Shown here piece by piece: positions 38,112 through 47,525 of a stretch of 64,000 bases of DNA. Position 1 is the stretch's first letter; each line of letters starts with the position of its first letter. Both the position numbers and the translations under genes were made by a program. Source of the stretch: Roseiarcus sp963820095 (GTDB taxonomy: Bacteria; Pseudomonadota; Alphaproteobacteria; Rhizobiales; Beijerinckiaceae); assembly GCA_963820095.1 (NCBI GenBank), contig CAWFZA010000012.1, forward strand, positions 129,879 through 193,878. Direction: 5' to 3'. Under the pieces are notes generated by a model. It was not told the origin of the DNA, did no database searches, and saw nothing but the letters and a program-made list of their open reading frames with translations.

Positions 38112-39108
38112 TCAGGCGCCGAAGCGCTGACGATAGTCTTGCGGACTCACGCCCTGGAGGCGCGCGAAATTTCGCCGCATCGTCTCTTCCGAGCCGAAAC
38201 CGCAGCGTGTTGCGATTCGCTTGGCCGACAGCCTCGTCTCAGCGAGAAGCTGACGCGCCGCCTCGACCCGGAGCCTCTCGATGGCCCGCGCGGGGGTCAA
38301 GCCTCGTGGCCTCGCGATAGCGGCGCAGGAAGGTTCGCTCGCTCATCCCCGCCTGCGCTGCAAGACGAGAGAGGGGCAAGTCCTCGCCGAGGTGTTCGGC
38401 GAGCCAACCGTGCAGGTTAGCGAAACGCTCGTCCGCGGACTGCAGCGAGAGCGCCGCGCTGAACTGCGCCTGCCCGCCCGGCCGCTTGAGGAACACAACC
38501 AACTGCCGCGCGACGGCAAGGGCGAGCGCGCGACCGAGATCTTCTTCCACCAGCGCGAGCGACAGGTCGATGCCGGACGTCACGCCGGCCGAGGTCCAGA
38601 CGGGGCCATCGTGCACGAAGATCGGATCGGGCTCGACCGTCACGGCCGGGTAGCGCCGGCGAAGTTCGTCGCAATATTCCCAGTGGGTGACGGCGCGGCG
38701 CCGGTCGAGCAGGCCCGCTGCCGCGAGCAGAAAAGCGCCGGTGCAGACGGAGGCCGTCCGCCGTGCAGCGGCGGCGCGAACCCTCAGCCATTCGACGAGG
38801 CGCGCGTCCTCGGCGGCCTGCATGACGCCCCGTCCGCCCGCCACGATCAAGGTGTCCAGCGGTTCCATCGGGTCCGGCAGGGGATCGGTCGCAAACGCCA
38901 ATCCAGACGTGGCGCGGATCTGGGCTCCCGCGGGCGCAACCACCCGAATTCCGTACGGCGGCGGCGTCCGGGGCCGCACAGCTCGTTCATTGGCCGCGGT
39001 GAACGTTTGGATCGGCCCGGCCACGTCCAGCATCTGCACGTTGGGGAAAGCCAGCACTTCGACCTGCCGCAGCGCGGTTGGCGGGATTTGTGGGGTCTTT
39101 GGCGACAT
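38112..39108 (-). CDS. GlxA-type AraC-family transcriptional regulator, one frameshift
   Basis: The N-terminal half (about residues 15-190) is a DJ-1/PfpI-like domain with SVCTGAFLLAAAGLLDRRRA. The C-terminal half holds two AraC helix-turn-helix motifs: LPLSRLAAQAGMSERTFLRR and SAKRIATRCGFGSEETMRRN. One extra G near 38297 separates the two HTH units (ATRL|TPARAIERLR). Start ATG 39108 (MSPKTPQIPP). It is divergent from the AhpD-like and DJ-1-like enzyme genes, 65 bases away, which makes those genes its likely targets. Confidence 0.87.
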
Positions 39109-39173
39109 CGCCAGACCATGCCCGGCTAAATCACGGATGTCGAGTTCAATCGTCGAAGCCAAGGAGCGGACAG

Positions 39174-39746
39174 ATGTCCATCTTCCAAGTCCAAACCATC
39201 GACCGAGCGCCGGAAGGCTCACGGGCGCCGCTCGAGAAGCTCGCCCATACGTTCGGCATGATCCCGAACGTCGCGGGCGTCATCGCCAATTCGCCTGCCC
39301 TGGCCAACATCTTCGTGCGCCTATTCGAGGGCGTTCACGCCGGCACATTCACCGAAGCCGAGATCCAGACCCTGCTTTTGACCAACGCGGTTACCAACGA
39401 CTGCGCCTGGGCGGTCGCCTTCCACAGCTATCTGGCCCTGAAGGCAGGCCTCGATCCCGCCGATGTGCAAGCGATCCGCGAACGCCGCGCGCCGCGAGAG
39501 CCGCGTTACGCAGCCCTCTCGGCTTACGCGCGGAGCCTGATCGAAAAGCGCGGGCAGGTTGGCGACGCGGCGGTCATGACCTTCCTGGCCGCCGGCTTCA
39601 AACCGGACCAGGCGCTGGAAGTTCTGGCGGTCAGCGCCGCGTCCACGATCACCAACTATGCGCTGAACATCGCCGACCCGCCGCTCGAGCCGATGTTCGA
39701 GGAACACATCTGGCGGCCCGACGCCGCCGCGCTGGTCACCCTCTAA
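39174..39746 (+). CDS. Carboxymuconolactone decarboxylase/AhpD-like protein
   Basis: This 190-aa helical protein begins MSIFQVQTIDRAPEGSRAPL. The AhpD-like active region is LLTNAVTNDCAWAVAFHSYL, with one cysteine and a histidine but not the CxxC pair of true AhpD, so a peroxiredoxin-reducing role is doubtful. The ATG follows AAGGAGCG. It forms an operon with the DJ-1-like gene 15 bases downstream and faces the GlxA-type regulator. Confidence 0.87.
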   Translation: MSIFQVQTIDRAPEGSRAPLEKLAHTFGMIPNVAGVIANSPALANIFVRLFEGVHAGTFTEAEIQTLLLTNAVTNDCAWAVAFHSYLALKAGLDPADVQAIRERRAPREPRYAALSAYARSLIEKRGQVGDAAVMTFLAAGFKPDQALEVLAVSAASTITNYALNIADPPLEPMFEEHIWRPDAAALVTL

Positions 39747-39761
39747 CAAGACGAGCGCGCC

Positions 39762-40481
39762 ATGATCGCCGAAAGCATTCACCTGAACATCGGGTCGCTC
39801 CTATTCGAGAACCTCGACCAGATCGACCTCACGGGTCCGTATGAGGTGCTGTCTCGCCTCCCCAACGCCACTCACCGCATTTATGCGACGTCGGCCGAAC
39901 CGGTTCGGGACGTGATGGGATTGCGAATCGTGCCGGACGCGACGCTCGCGGAAGCGCCGCAGCTCGACATCCTGCATGTGCCTGGCGGCCCGGGCCAACA
40001 GGCCCTGATGGAGGATGAAGAGGTCCTCGGCTGGCTGCGGCGGCAAGCGGAAGGCGCCAAGAAGGTTCTTTCCGTCTGTACGGGCGCCCTGCTGTTCGGA
40101 GGGGCAGGTCTAATCCATCGCAAGCGGGCGACCACGCACTGGGCGTCGTTCCATCTCCTGCCATGGTTCGGCGCCATCCCGGTGGACGAGCGGGTCGTGG
40201 TCGACGGGGATTGGATCTTCGCCGCCGGCGCCACCTCCGGAATTGACGCCGCCCTTCGGCTTGCCGCAGAGGTGCGGGGCGAACCGGCCGCCCACCTCAT
40301 CCAGCTTGAGATCGCCTACGCGCCGGAGCCGCCGTTTCAGAGCGGAAAGCCCCACACGGCCCCCGCTGAGATCGTAGAGAAGGCGCGTCGAAACTCGGCC
40401 GAACTGATTGCGCGACGCGAAGCAACCGCGCGGCGGACAGCCGCGAGGCTTGGCGTCGCTGAGCTTCATAAAACAGCTTGA
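39762..40481 (+). CDS. DJ-1/PfpI family protein (isonitrile hydratase-like)
   Basis: This is a 239-aa cytoplasmic protein. The nucleophile elbow is KVLSVCTGALLFGGAGLI with the conserved cysteine. Other family regions are LLFENLDQIDLTGPYEVLSR, ILHVPGGPGQQALM and RATTHWASFHLLPWFGAIPV. The pattern is close to bacterial isonitrile (isocyanide) hydratases, but the general DJ-1 group also contains glyoxalases and stress proteins. It shares an operon with the AhpD-like gene. Confidence 0.87.
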   Translation: MIAESIHLNIGSLLFENLDQIDLTGPYEVLSRLPNATHRIYATSAEPVRDVMGLRIVPDATLAEAPQLDILHVPGGPGQQALMEDEEVLGWLRRQAEGAKKVLSVCTGALLFGGAGLIHRKRATTHWASFHLLPWFGAIPVDERVVVDGDWIFAAGATSGIDAALRLAAEVRGEPAAHLIQLEIAYAPEPPFQSGKPHTAPAEIVEKARRNSAELIARREATARRTAARLGVAELHKTA

Positions 40482-40525
40482 GCGGGCGCGGAAAGAGAGG
40501 AGCGCTTTGCGCTCGTCGCCGATCG

Positions 40526-40936
40526 TCAGCCCGGTCGCGTTGCGAACTCGACCCGGATGCCGCCCGGCATGGCGCAGATGAAGTGATGGGTCGTCGAGCC
40601 CGGGCGGACAGGCTCGGGCGTGAACTCGACCACAACCCCTCGATGGTTGCGAACCCGCTCGTAGACCCTGGCAAGGGCCGCCTCGTCCGCGACCGCCAGG
40701 GCGAGGTGGTGCAGGCCGATATTGGTCTTGCGGTTGAAGGCGACCGCGGTTTGAGGATCGTTGACGCGCCAGAGCGTGAGGGTAACGGTTCCATCGGAGA
40801 CGAACACGGTCGGGTAGGCGTCGTTCCGGGCGACCTCCTTGAAGCCCAGAGTTCCGCAGAAGAAGCTCGTGGCCTCGTCGAGGTCGCGAACGGCAAGGCC
40901 GACATGGTGCACGCCGCGCGTCAGAGCCTCAGCCAA
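40526..40936 (-). CDS. VOC-family (glyoxalase-like) metal-binding protein
   Basis: A 136-aa protein of the vicinal-oxygen-chelate fold: VHHVGLAVRDLDEATSFFCG for the first beta-alpha-beta unit, IGLHHLALAVADEAALARVY for the second, and the end GGIRVEFATRP with a metal-ligand glutamate. The TTG at 40936 follows AAAGGA at proper distance. The reaction is not known. It is convergent with the DJ-1 gene. Confidence 0.85.
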   Translation of the reverse strand: MAEALTRGVHHVGLAVRDLDEATSFFCGTLGFKEVARNDAYPTVFVSDGTVTLTLWRVNDPQTAVAFNRKTNIGLHHLALAVADEAALARVYERVRNHRGVVVEFTPEPVRPGSTTHHFICAMPGGIRVEFATRPG

Positions 40937-41248
40937 AGTTTTGTCCTTTCAAGTTTGCGACTCGAGATCCCAGAAGTCGCAAATCGCATACCATGTGAAA
41001 CCGGTCGGCCGGTGAGCCCTCTGCGGTCGAGCGACTCACGTTCACGGCGCACTCGAAAATTTACTGACCCGCCGAGCCGCTGTCGGTCGCTGCTCTGACG
41101 CTGGCGGCCGCGCCGCGCTTTGGGGATGGGCGGCGCCTGCCTCATCGGACGGCCATTCAGCCGCCGGTCCCGGCTTCGCGCCGCAAGCGCAGAGTAGCGC
41201 ACGGGCGGCGCATAGACCGACGCAATGCCCGGAGCGTCCGCTTCGAAT
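40937..41248. other. Gene-free stretch
   Basis: About 310 bases with no supportable gene, hairpin or repeat. It separates the VOC gene from the surface-protein fragment. Confidence 0.4.
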
Positions 41249-41575
41249 TTATGTGAATTGGAGCATGGCCGGGTTGAGGGCGACCATTGTGGGGGTCACG
41301 CCCGTGAGCGTGAGGCTGTCGCCGTGGGTGTCGGAGATGATGAGGCCCGATCCGCTCCTGCTGGCGTGGGCCATCACGGCCGCCAGGTCCTGCGCCTGCG
41401 TCATGCCGGAGGTCAGATAGGAGAACGCCGACTTCGCCAGCTGGATCGAGTCCGGACTTCCTCCCGAGGCGGAGAAGCCGTTGATCGTTTCCTTGCCGAA
41501 GCCCGAGCTAAAGATGAACTGCTCCCCGCCGTTGGTCGTCGCGTCGATGGTCTCGACGGCAGCGCGGCGCCGCCT
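41249..41575 (-). pseudogene. C-terminal fragment of a large RTX/VCBS-like surface protein
   Basis: The minus strand encodes AAVETIDATTNGGEQFIFSS, then GFGKETINGFSASGGSPDSI and DTHGDSLTLTGVTPTMVALN, and ends at a TAA at 41249. The FGxETIxGF and HGDxLTLxGV pattern is that of the last domain of long secreted calcium-binding or adhesion proteins. The reading is closed upstream by a TGA near 41575, immediately before the accessory-protein gene, so the bulk of the protein is missing. It is a remnant. Confidence 0.65.
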
Positions 41576-41581
41576 GCCAGA

Positions 41582-41827
41582 TCAAGCAGGACTATGCCTA
41601 ACGATAATGAAGGTGTAACCGATCCCAGCGGCGATCAGGACGACCGCCAGGAGGTTCATGAGCAGGTCATTTCCGGCGTGGTTGCCCACCTGATTGGCGA
41701 TCGCGAAAGCCGCGGCCGGCAGCATGAAATGCGCCAGGACCTTCATACCTCCTTCAGTGAACATGAAGTAGGTGACGACAATGCATAGGAAGCATACGAC
41801 GGTAACGAAATCATAAACCGTTTGCAT
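41582..41827 (-). CDS. Small membrane protein, probable XrtV sorting-system accessory protein
   Basis: An 81-aa protein with three hydrophobic segments: MQTVYDFVTVVCFLCIVVTY, LPAAAFAIANQVGNHAGN and LAVVLIAAGIGYTFIIVR. Size, pattern and position after an exosortase gene match the small accessory proteins described with exosortase V in Alphaproteobacteria. I rely on remembered family features, so the name is tentative. Confidence 0.65.
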   Translation of the reverse strand: MQTVYDFVTVVCFLCIVVTYFMFTEGGMKVLAHFMLPAAAFAIANQVGNHAGNDLLMNLLAVVLIAAGIGYTFIIVRHSPA

Positions 41828-41975
41828 TCGACGCGCCCAATTCTTCGGTCACGGACAATTATCAGTCGTACCGGTTACCGACCCTGCTCCAAAAACGTAA
41901 AACAACCGCCAACCTGGCGGCGCAAGAAACGTCTGCCAAGCTTCACGTCGCGCCGGGGGGCTTCGTCGTCCGCCC

Positions 41976-42911
41976 TCAGGCGACGCCTTGCGCGCTTCTC
42001 GATCCGAACACCCGTCCCGCGAGGAACTCGGCGCCGATGAGGACGCGATCCAGAAGGAAGAACAGGACCAGGGCGAAAACGAACAGCGCTATGCCTGTGA
42101 GGTCGTGAAACAGGCCCTCAATGGTGTCCACTCCGATGTAATAGGCTCCCAGAACCAGGGTCACGACCCGAAAGACATTCGCAAGGACGGTAATTGGAAC
42201 GATAGACAGGATCAAGAGCAGCTTCCTGACCGGGTGACGGCCAACAAACTCGTGAACATAGAAAATGCCGATCGCGGACAAGGCAAAAATCGAATTGACG
42301 CCGGAACAAGCATCTTTGACCATAAGCTCGTAAGAGCCAATCATGATCATCACGCCGTTCTGCGCCACCGGATAGCCGAGATCGTAAAGCATGTTCGACA
42401 CGATATCGGAGATCCAGACCTTGAGCGGCACGGTGAACGCGTCGAGCAGCCAGTTGGGCGGCGGCACCGAAAAGATAAGAAACGCAAGCGGAAAGGCGAA
42501 AACGCGGGCCAGCGCCCAACCGCCGATGAGCAATAGGCATCCCAATAGCACCGGAATCTGGGTCGCGACCTCGATCATCGGAATGTCTTGGGACCGGGTG
42601 AGCACCATCACGAGGAGGGACAGGAGCAAAATAATCCAACCGGCGATGAGCGCCGGGCGCAGTTCAATGGTCTTGAGCCTGTCGCGCTGCTGCCAGGCGA
42701 GCCAAGCCGCGGCCAGCATGATGAGAGGGCCGTGTCCCTCCTGCTCGGTGCGCCAGGCGCCGTTCGCGAGCCTCAGATAGGTCGGCAAGTAGGCGACGAG
42801 GAAGGACGCCGCAAGCGCGGAAAGGAAAATGAGATTGACGCCGCGACCTTCGGCGCGGGCCAGCAGGGAAGCGGGCCGGACGGATTCAGTTTTAAGCGAC
42901 TCGATTGACAT
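41976..42911 (-). CDS. Exosortase (probable XrtV)
   Basis: This inner-membrane transpeptidase-like protease processes PEP-CTERM anchors. It has 311 aa and about eight membrane segments. The catalytic triad is visible: Cys in VKDACSGVNSIFALSAIG, Arg in ITVLANVFRVVTLVLGAY and His in IEGLFHDLTGIALFVFAL. ATG 42911 (MSIESLKTES) has GAGAGAG six bases upstream; ATG 42917 is also possible. It lies between the sugar transferase and the small accessory protein, all on one strand. Confidence 0.9.
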   Translation of the reverse strand: MSIESLKTESVRPASLLARAEGRGVNLIFLSALAASFLVAYLPTYLRLANGAWRTEQEGHGPLIMLAAAWLAWQQRDRLKTIELRPALIAGWIILLLSLLVMVLTRSQDIPMIEVATQIPVLLGCLLLIGGWALARVFAFPLAFLIFSVPPPNWLLDAFTVPLKVWISDIVSNMLYDLGYPVAQNGVMIMIGSYELMVKDACSGVNSIFALSAIGIFYVHEFVGRHPVRKLLLILSIVPITVLANVFRVVTLVLGAYYIGVDTIEGLFHDLTGIALFVFALVLFFLLDRVLIGAEFLAGRVFGSRSAQGVA

Positions 42912-42985
42912 GCCCATCTCTCTCGCGTCCCCGAGCGCACAAGCCACGCGCCCCAGGCGACCAAAAGCTCCGCAGCGTTCCCGTC

Positions 42986-44455
42986 CTAGTGCGCATTGTC
43001 GCCTGTAAACACGACCCGAGCGGTCCTTATCATGACGGAAAAGTCGAGCCAAATACTCCAGTTGTTGATGTACCAAATATCAAGCTCGACCCGACGCTGC
43101 ATCTTATCGAGCGTATCCGTCTCGCCACGGGCGCCGTGAACCTGCGCCCAGCCGGTAATACCAGATTTCATGTGGTGGCGGAACGCATATTTCTCGATTG
43201 CGGATGTGAAATGGCGTTCATGGGCGGACGCGTGCGGCCGCGGCCCCACCAGCGACATATCGCCAATGAACACGTTGAGCAGTTGGGGGAGTTCGTCGAT
43301 GCTGTACCGACGCAGCCACCGGCCGACCCTCGTCACGCGCTTGTCGGTCTTTTGCGCCTGCTGAATGACGTCTCCGTTTTCCATGACCGTCATCGTGCGG
43401 AACTTGTAGATTCGGAACGGCCGCCCGTTGAAACCGTGCCGGGTCTGTCGAAACAGGGCCGGACCAGGCGAATCCAGCCGGATCGCAATCGCGGCGGCGA
43501 TGAGGATCGGCGACAAGATGATGAGGCCCATCCCCGAGAGGATGACGTCGATCACCCGCTTGGCCACCTGCTCCGTCGGCGAAAGCGCCGCCCGCTGAAG
43601 CTCGATCGCAACCGTTTCGCCGATGTCGTAGCGCGCGCGCTGAAACAAGAGCGCCAGCGTTCCGAATGGAATCAGCGTTACCGGCAACGGCAATACCCGG
43701 AGCCGGCGGGCGATCCACCGCACATTCGACATGTGCTCGGGATCGACGAACAGCATAACCTCTTGAACATCGGATGTGCGGCAAAGGGAAATGACGCTCT
43801 CGATGACCTCTGTGCCGTCCGCTTCGTTATCGGAGATCTGGAAATGACCCACGGCATCGTAACCATGCCGGGTCAAAGTCTCCGAGAAGTGCGGCGGCAC
43901 GCGTTCCTCGCAGGCGATGCTGACGATGGTGCGCCCCCGCAGCGAGCCGCTTTCCAGTGCGCGCGGCAGTGCAAATTTCCACGCCGCCCTATGCGCGAGA
44001 AGCGTTACGACCCCCGCTGCCCAGAACAGCAGAACGTCGCCGCGCGAAAGGTCGTGGCTCACGCCCCAGCTGAAAACGCCCGAAGCCAGAATCAGGAAAG
44101 CTCCGCACCAGGCGGCCAGAACCGCCCGAGCCTGATCCTCCCACACCATCAGGCGAGTGGGGCTGTAGAGCTTCTGCACGCGCATCGCCGCGACGAACAG
44201 GATGGCGACAAAAATGGCCGCTGCAAGGGTGTGAGAATATTCGCCTGCGAACTCGTCTGGGACCTGGTGGTAGACCGTCTCGGCGAATGTCGCGCTGCCC
44301 AGGATCAGCGCCAGGTCGACGCCCAACGCAACCGACGCGATCGACCCATAGGCGATCGGCAGGCGCCACCGGCGCCCGCGGGTCGGGACGGGCTCGTTGA
44401 CCACGCCCGTGAGGCCACGCGCCGATTCCGGCGCGGTTTGCGTCTCAGTCGTCAT
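42986..44455 (-). CDS. Polyprenyl glycosylphosphotransferase (WcaJ/EpsB type)
   Basis: This enzyme starts exopolysaccharide synthesis by moving a sugar phosphate to undecaprenyl phosphate at the inner membrane. The 489 aa have four N-terminal membrane segments (to about residue 150), a CoA-binding-like middle domain and the C-terminal transferase: RVIDVILSGMGLIILSPILI, FRIYKFRTMTVMENGD, RRYSIDELPQLLNVFIGDMS and LVGPRPHASAHERHF. Exosortase loci commonly carry such a gene. Confidence 0.93.
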   Translation of the reverse strand: MTTETQTAPESARGLTGVVNEPVPTRGRRWRLPIAYGSIASVALGVDLALILGSATFAETVYHQVPDEFAGEYSHTLAAAIFVAILFVAAMRVQKLYSPTRLMVWEDQARAVLAAWCGAFLILASGVFSWGVSHDLSRGDVLLFWAAGVVTLLAHRAAWKFALPRALESGSLRGRTIVSIACEERVPPHFSETLTRHGYDAVGHFQISDNEADGTEVIESVISLCRTSDVQEVMLFVDPEHMSNVRWIARRLRVLPLPVTLIPFGTLALLFQRARYDIGETVAIELQRAALSPTEQVAKRVIDVILSGMGLIILSPILIAAAIAIRLDSPGPALFRQTRHGFNGRPFRIYKFRTMTVMENGDVIQQAQKTDKRVTRVGRWLRRYSIDELPQLLNVFIGDMSLVGPRPHASAHERHFTSAIEKYAFRHHMKSGITGWAQVHGARGETDTLDKMQRRVELDIWYINNWSIWLDFSVMIRTARVVFTGDNAH

Positions 44456-44875
44456 TCACGGGCTCACCATTCACCGACGAAGGGCGCCCAGCCGGTCATT
44501 GAAAACGCCGCATAACGCTGGTCTTCGCACATCCGCGATCCCTAGTTGGATAGATCAGCGACAATGGTAAACCGCCTACCGCTGCCGTCAGGCGTTCGCA
44601 TGGCCCCGCGAACCGCGGCGGGCGTCGGCCGCCGCCGCAATGACGAGGCGCAGTGTAAGCCAATCTCGATCCAAGACAAGCCGTCCGGCGGGAAAGCCTG
44701 CTTGACGCCACGATGGCGCGCCCAATTCTCCAACCAGCAGAAGCGCTTGGGCCGTCGGAAATTTTGTCCATCCAGGCTCCCGCGTCTGGACAAGCAAATC
44801 TTGCCGGGCTATGGGATTGTCCTGTCGCCACCGGCGGTTTGATTAATAAGAATATGAACACAAACTGGTGCTCCC
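44456..44875. other. Divergent intergenic region
   Basis: About 420 bases between the sugar transferase (minus) and a small membrane protein (plus). No gene is supportable. Promoters for both directions should be here, but no clear elements are seen. Confidence 0.4.
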
Positions 44876-45289
44876 ATGTTTAGCGCGCTGGTGGTCCTGT
44901 TCCGACTTGTCGCCGGGCTGGTTATACTGGCCGCGACGTGGTTTGTTCTCGATATGATCCACGATCGCAACACGGAAATTATCGTGGCGACAATCGGGTT
45001 ATTATATTCCTTCATATTCCTTATCTCAGGCCGACTGCAGTATTTTGGTCTGACGGTATTCTCATTTCTTGGAAGGACATCCTCCTATGTTCAGAAGATT
45101 CCCTACGACCACATGATGCGCGACGAGGTGGGACTGCGAAGCCCGCGAGGATCTACATTTCTCAATGTCATTTTTGCGGCGTTGATCGAGCTCCTCTGCT
45201 TGTTTCGTCTCTTCTCCTCGCTTTTGGGCCGAGGCTGGAATATCGTCGCCGAACCGATCCACACGCTCCTCCAGTCGGCCAGATTCTAA
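44876..45289 (+). CDS. Small membrane protein of unknown function
   Basis: A 137-aa protein with two strong N-terminal membrane segments (LVVLFRLVAGLVILAATWFV and IIVATIGLLYSFIFLIS) and a third near FLNVIFAALIELLCLFRLF. Base composition is more AT-rich than in neighbouring genes. I recognise no family. It sits between the exosortase locus and a trypsin-like protease whose possible start overlaps its end region. Confidence 0.65.
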   Translation: MFSALVVLFRLVAGLVILAATWFVLDMIHDRNTEIIVATIGLLYSFIFLISGRLQYFGLTVFSFLGRTSSYVQKIPYDHMMRDEVGLRSPRGSTFLNVIFAALIELLCLFRLFSSLLGRGWNIVAEPIHTLLQSARF

Positions 45290-45297
45290 ATGTTTGC

Positions 45298-46074
45298 TTG
45301 AGGTCCACTTCGATTTGCCTTTTCCTCATTCGAGCCGCGCCCACTGTCCTGAAGCCCGCGGCGCGCAGGGACCGACGTAGGTCGATATCGGCCGCGACGA
45401 ATGTCTTCGGCCTCTGTTGCGCGTTATTGGCGGTGACGCTCACGGCGACCCTGGGCCAGGCGCAATCGGACCGTGGCGACCTCAGAACGCTCACCGCGCA
45501 TATCAACCGTACGCCGCAGCAGGCATGGCCGGGCTACGGTGTCTACCTGGGCAACGGCCTCATTCTGACAGCCGCGCATGTGGCCGGAGACTTCGCGCAA
45601 ACAAAGCCCCATGTCGTCATTGCAGGACAGGACATGCCCGCCTCGCTCGTCAAGGAAGGCAGTCTCGACAGTGTGGATCTGACGCTTCTATCGATCGATG
45701 GAACGAAGCTTCCAGTCCGCCTGCAGATGCGCCGGACTCCCCTCTGTCCGCACCCGCCCTATGCTGGCGAAAGGGTTATAGTCGCCATTCCCGAAGGAAT
45801 AGCTCCTTCTCGTGTTTTGCCGCCCCAGGCGATTCCAGCCGGTCTGCGTGGGCGATTCGGCACCGCCATCGCCGATGTCGCCACAACCGGGAATTCCGGC
45901 TCGGGTGTATTTGACGCCGCAGATCTGTGTCTCCTGGGTATCATAAGCCGCAAGATTTCGATCACGCAGCAACCGTTGAGAATAGGCGCTCCGGCGCATA
46001 CGAGAGACATTGCCAAGTATTTTGTCCCAGCGGCTCAGATTAAAGCCTTCATTCCCCAGAATGTCTCGTTTTAG
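45298..46074 (+). CDS. Secreted trypsin-like serine protease
   Basis: This is a protein of about 258 aa with a hydrophobic export segment (VFGLCCALLAVTLTATLG, then QAQ). The chymotrypsin-fold triad is visible: His in YLGNGLILTAAHVAGDF, Asp in SLDSVDLTLLSIDG and Ser in TTGNSGSGVFDAADLC. The frame has no ATG near the signal; TTG 45298 is a guess, and the frame remains open further upstream. It follows the small membrane protein by eight bases, so the two may be coupled. Confidence 0.78.
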   Translation: MRSTSICLFLIRAAPTVLKPAARRDRRRSISAATNVFGLCCALLAVTLTATLGQAQSDRGDLRTLTAHINRTPQQAWPGYGVYLGNGLILTAAHVAGDFAQTKPHVVIAGQDMPASLVKEGSLDSVDLTLLSIDGTKLPVRLQMRRTPLCPHPPYAGERVIVAIPEGIAPSRVLPPQAIPAGLRGRFGTAIADVATTGNSGSGVFDAADLCLLGIISRKISITQQPLRIGAPAHTRDIAKYFVPAAQIKAFIPQNVSF

Positions 46075-46303
46075 ATTGTATTAGGCTTGGACGGAGCGGA
46101 CCGGCAGAAAAGGAGCTGAGGTCGGTCAAATTTGGTTGATGACGCTCCGGGCCGCCAAAAAAATGTTATGGGCCCATAATCCCACGAGAACCGGCGCCTA
46201 AAACACGCCGCGCGCCGGGGAGGCGCGGCGCCGCCGCCGCGTGCGCCCGTTGAGCGAAGACGCTTTGCCGGCGCGTTGCTGGGGGAAGAAAGGCTTTCGG
46301 GCG

Positions 46304-47521
46304 ATGAGATTCACTCGGTTGGTGTGGATCGCCGTATTGGCGTGCGTCGCCGTCGCCGCCTATGGCGTTTACGCGCCCGACACGGCAGACCGCTGGGTTC
46401 CGGCCACAGGCCGGCTCGCCCATCAGTTGCACAACAAGATCTGGACCTCGGCCCCTCAGACCGCTTCGGCCCAAGGACAACCCCAGCCGACACAACCGAC
46501 CGGCCCCGCGCCGATTGTTGTCACCGTAACGCCAGTCAGGCGGGCGGATTTTCCGGTCGTCCTGCAGAGCATCGGGCAAGTCCAAGCCTACAATACAGTT
46601 CTGGTCCGCGCCCGGGTTGACGGCCAGATCATGAAGATCGCGTTCAACGAAGGCCAGATGGTTAAGCGGGGCGATCTTCTGGCCCAAATCGACGCAAGGC
46701 CATTTCAGGCCGCGCTCGACCAGGCCGTCGCCAAGAAATCGCAGGACGAGGCCAATCTAGCCAACGCGAAGCTCGATCTCACGCGCTTCGCCACGCTCGC
46801 CAAGCAGGACTTCGCGACCAAGCAGCAACTCGACACGCAGAACGCCATGGTGCTCCAGCTGACCGCCTCGATCGCCGCCGACGCCGCGGCGATCGACGCG
46901 GCGAGGACGCAGCTTGACTATACGACCATCAAGGCGCCGATCTCCGGCCGCGCCGGGTTCCGCCTTATCGACGAGGGCAATCTCGTTAGCGCGGGGCAAC
47001 AGACCGGTATCGTCTCGATTGCACAATTGCAGCCGATCTCCGTGATCTTCGCCGAGCCGCAGGAGTACGTGGCGCGGATCAACCAGGAGTTGGCCTCCGG
47101 CTCCCCAAAAGTCGCGGTGATGGACGCGGAGGGCCACAATCTTGCGACTGCGCGCCTTTTGATTAGCGACAATCAGGTCGATCTCGCCACCGGCACAATT
47201 CGGCTCAAGGCCGAGTACGACAACAAGGACGATGCGCTTTGGCCGGGGCTGGCGGTGACCACAGGATTGCAGCTCGGCGTGGAGAAGGACGTCTTGGTTG
47301 TCCCCTCTGAAGTGGTGCAACATGGCCAAAACGGGCTCTATGTGTTTATCATAGACGATCAGAACCACGCCCAGGTGCGTCAGGTGAAGATCGCTCACCA
47401 GGACACGAAGACGGCCGTCATTTCCGATGGCCTGAAGGATGGCGACCGGGTGGTGACGTCGGGTCAGTTCCTGCTTCAGCCCGGGTCGATCGTCTCGATC
47501 GACACGGGGAGCGGAACTTAA
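46304..47521 (+). CDS. RND efflux periplasmic adaptor (MdtA type)
   Basis: This membrane fusion protein links an RND pump to an outer-membrane channel. It has 405 aa. The N-terminal anchor is MRFTRLVWIAVLACVAVAAY. A lipoyl-like domain follows (VRARVDGQIMKIAFNEGQMV, KRGDLLAQIDARPFQ), then a coiled hairpin and the beta barrel (IKAPISGRAGFRLIDEGNLV, GLAVTTGLQLGVEKDVLVV). ATG 46304 is preferred to 46241 because it begins the membrane anchor and follows GGGGGAAGAAAGG. The pump gene starts five bases downstream. Confidence 0.92.
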   Translation: MRFTRLVWIAVLACVAVAAYGVYAPDTADRWVPATGRLAHQLHNKIWTSAPQTASAQGQPQPTQPTGPAPIVVTVTPVRRADFPVVLQSIGQVQAYNTVLVRARVDGQIMKIAFNEGQMVKRGDLLAQIDARPFQAALDQAVAKKSQDEANLANAKLDLTRFATLAKQDFATKQQLDTQNAMVLQLTASIAADAAAIDAARTQLDYTTIKAPISGRAGFRLIDEGNLVSAGQQTGIVSIAQLQPISVIFAEPQEYVARINQELASGSPKVAVMDAEGHNLATARLLISDNQVDLATGTIRLKAEYDNKDDALWPGLAVTTGLQLGVEKDVLVVPSEVVQHGQNGLYVFIIDDQNHAQVRQVKIAHQDTKTAVISDGLKDGDRVVTSGQFLLQPGSIVSIDTGSGT

Positions 47522-47525
47522 GCCC

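Noticed and set aside
42905..44515. 536-codon plus-strand ORF opposite the sugar transferase
   Set aside because: Shadow of a well-supported glycosylphosphotransferase.
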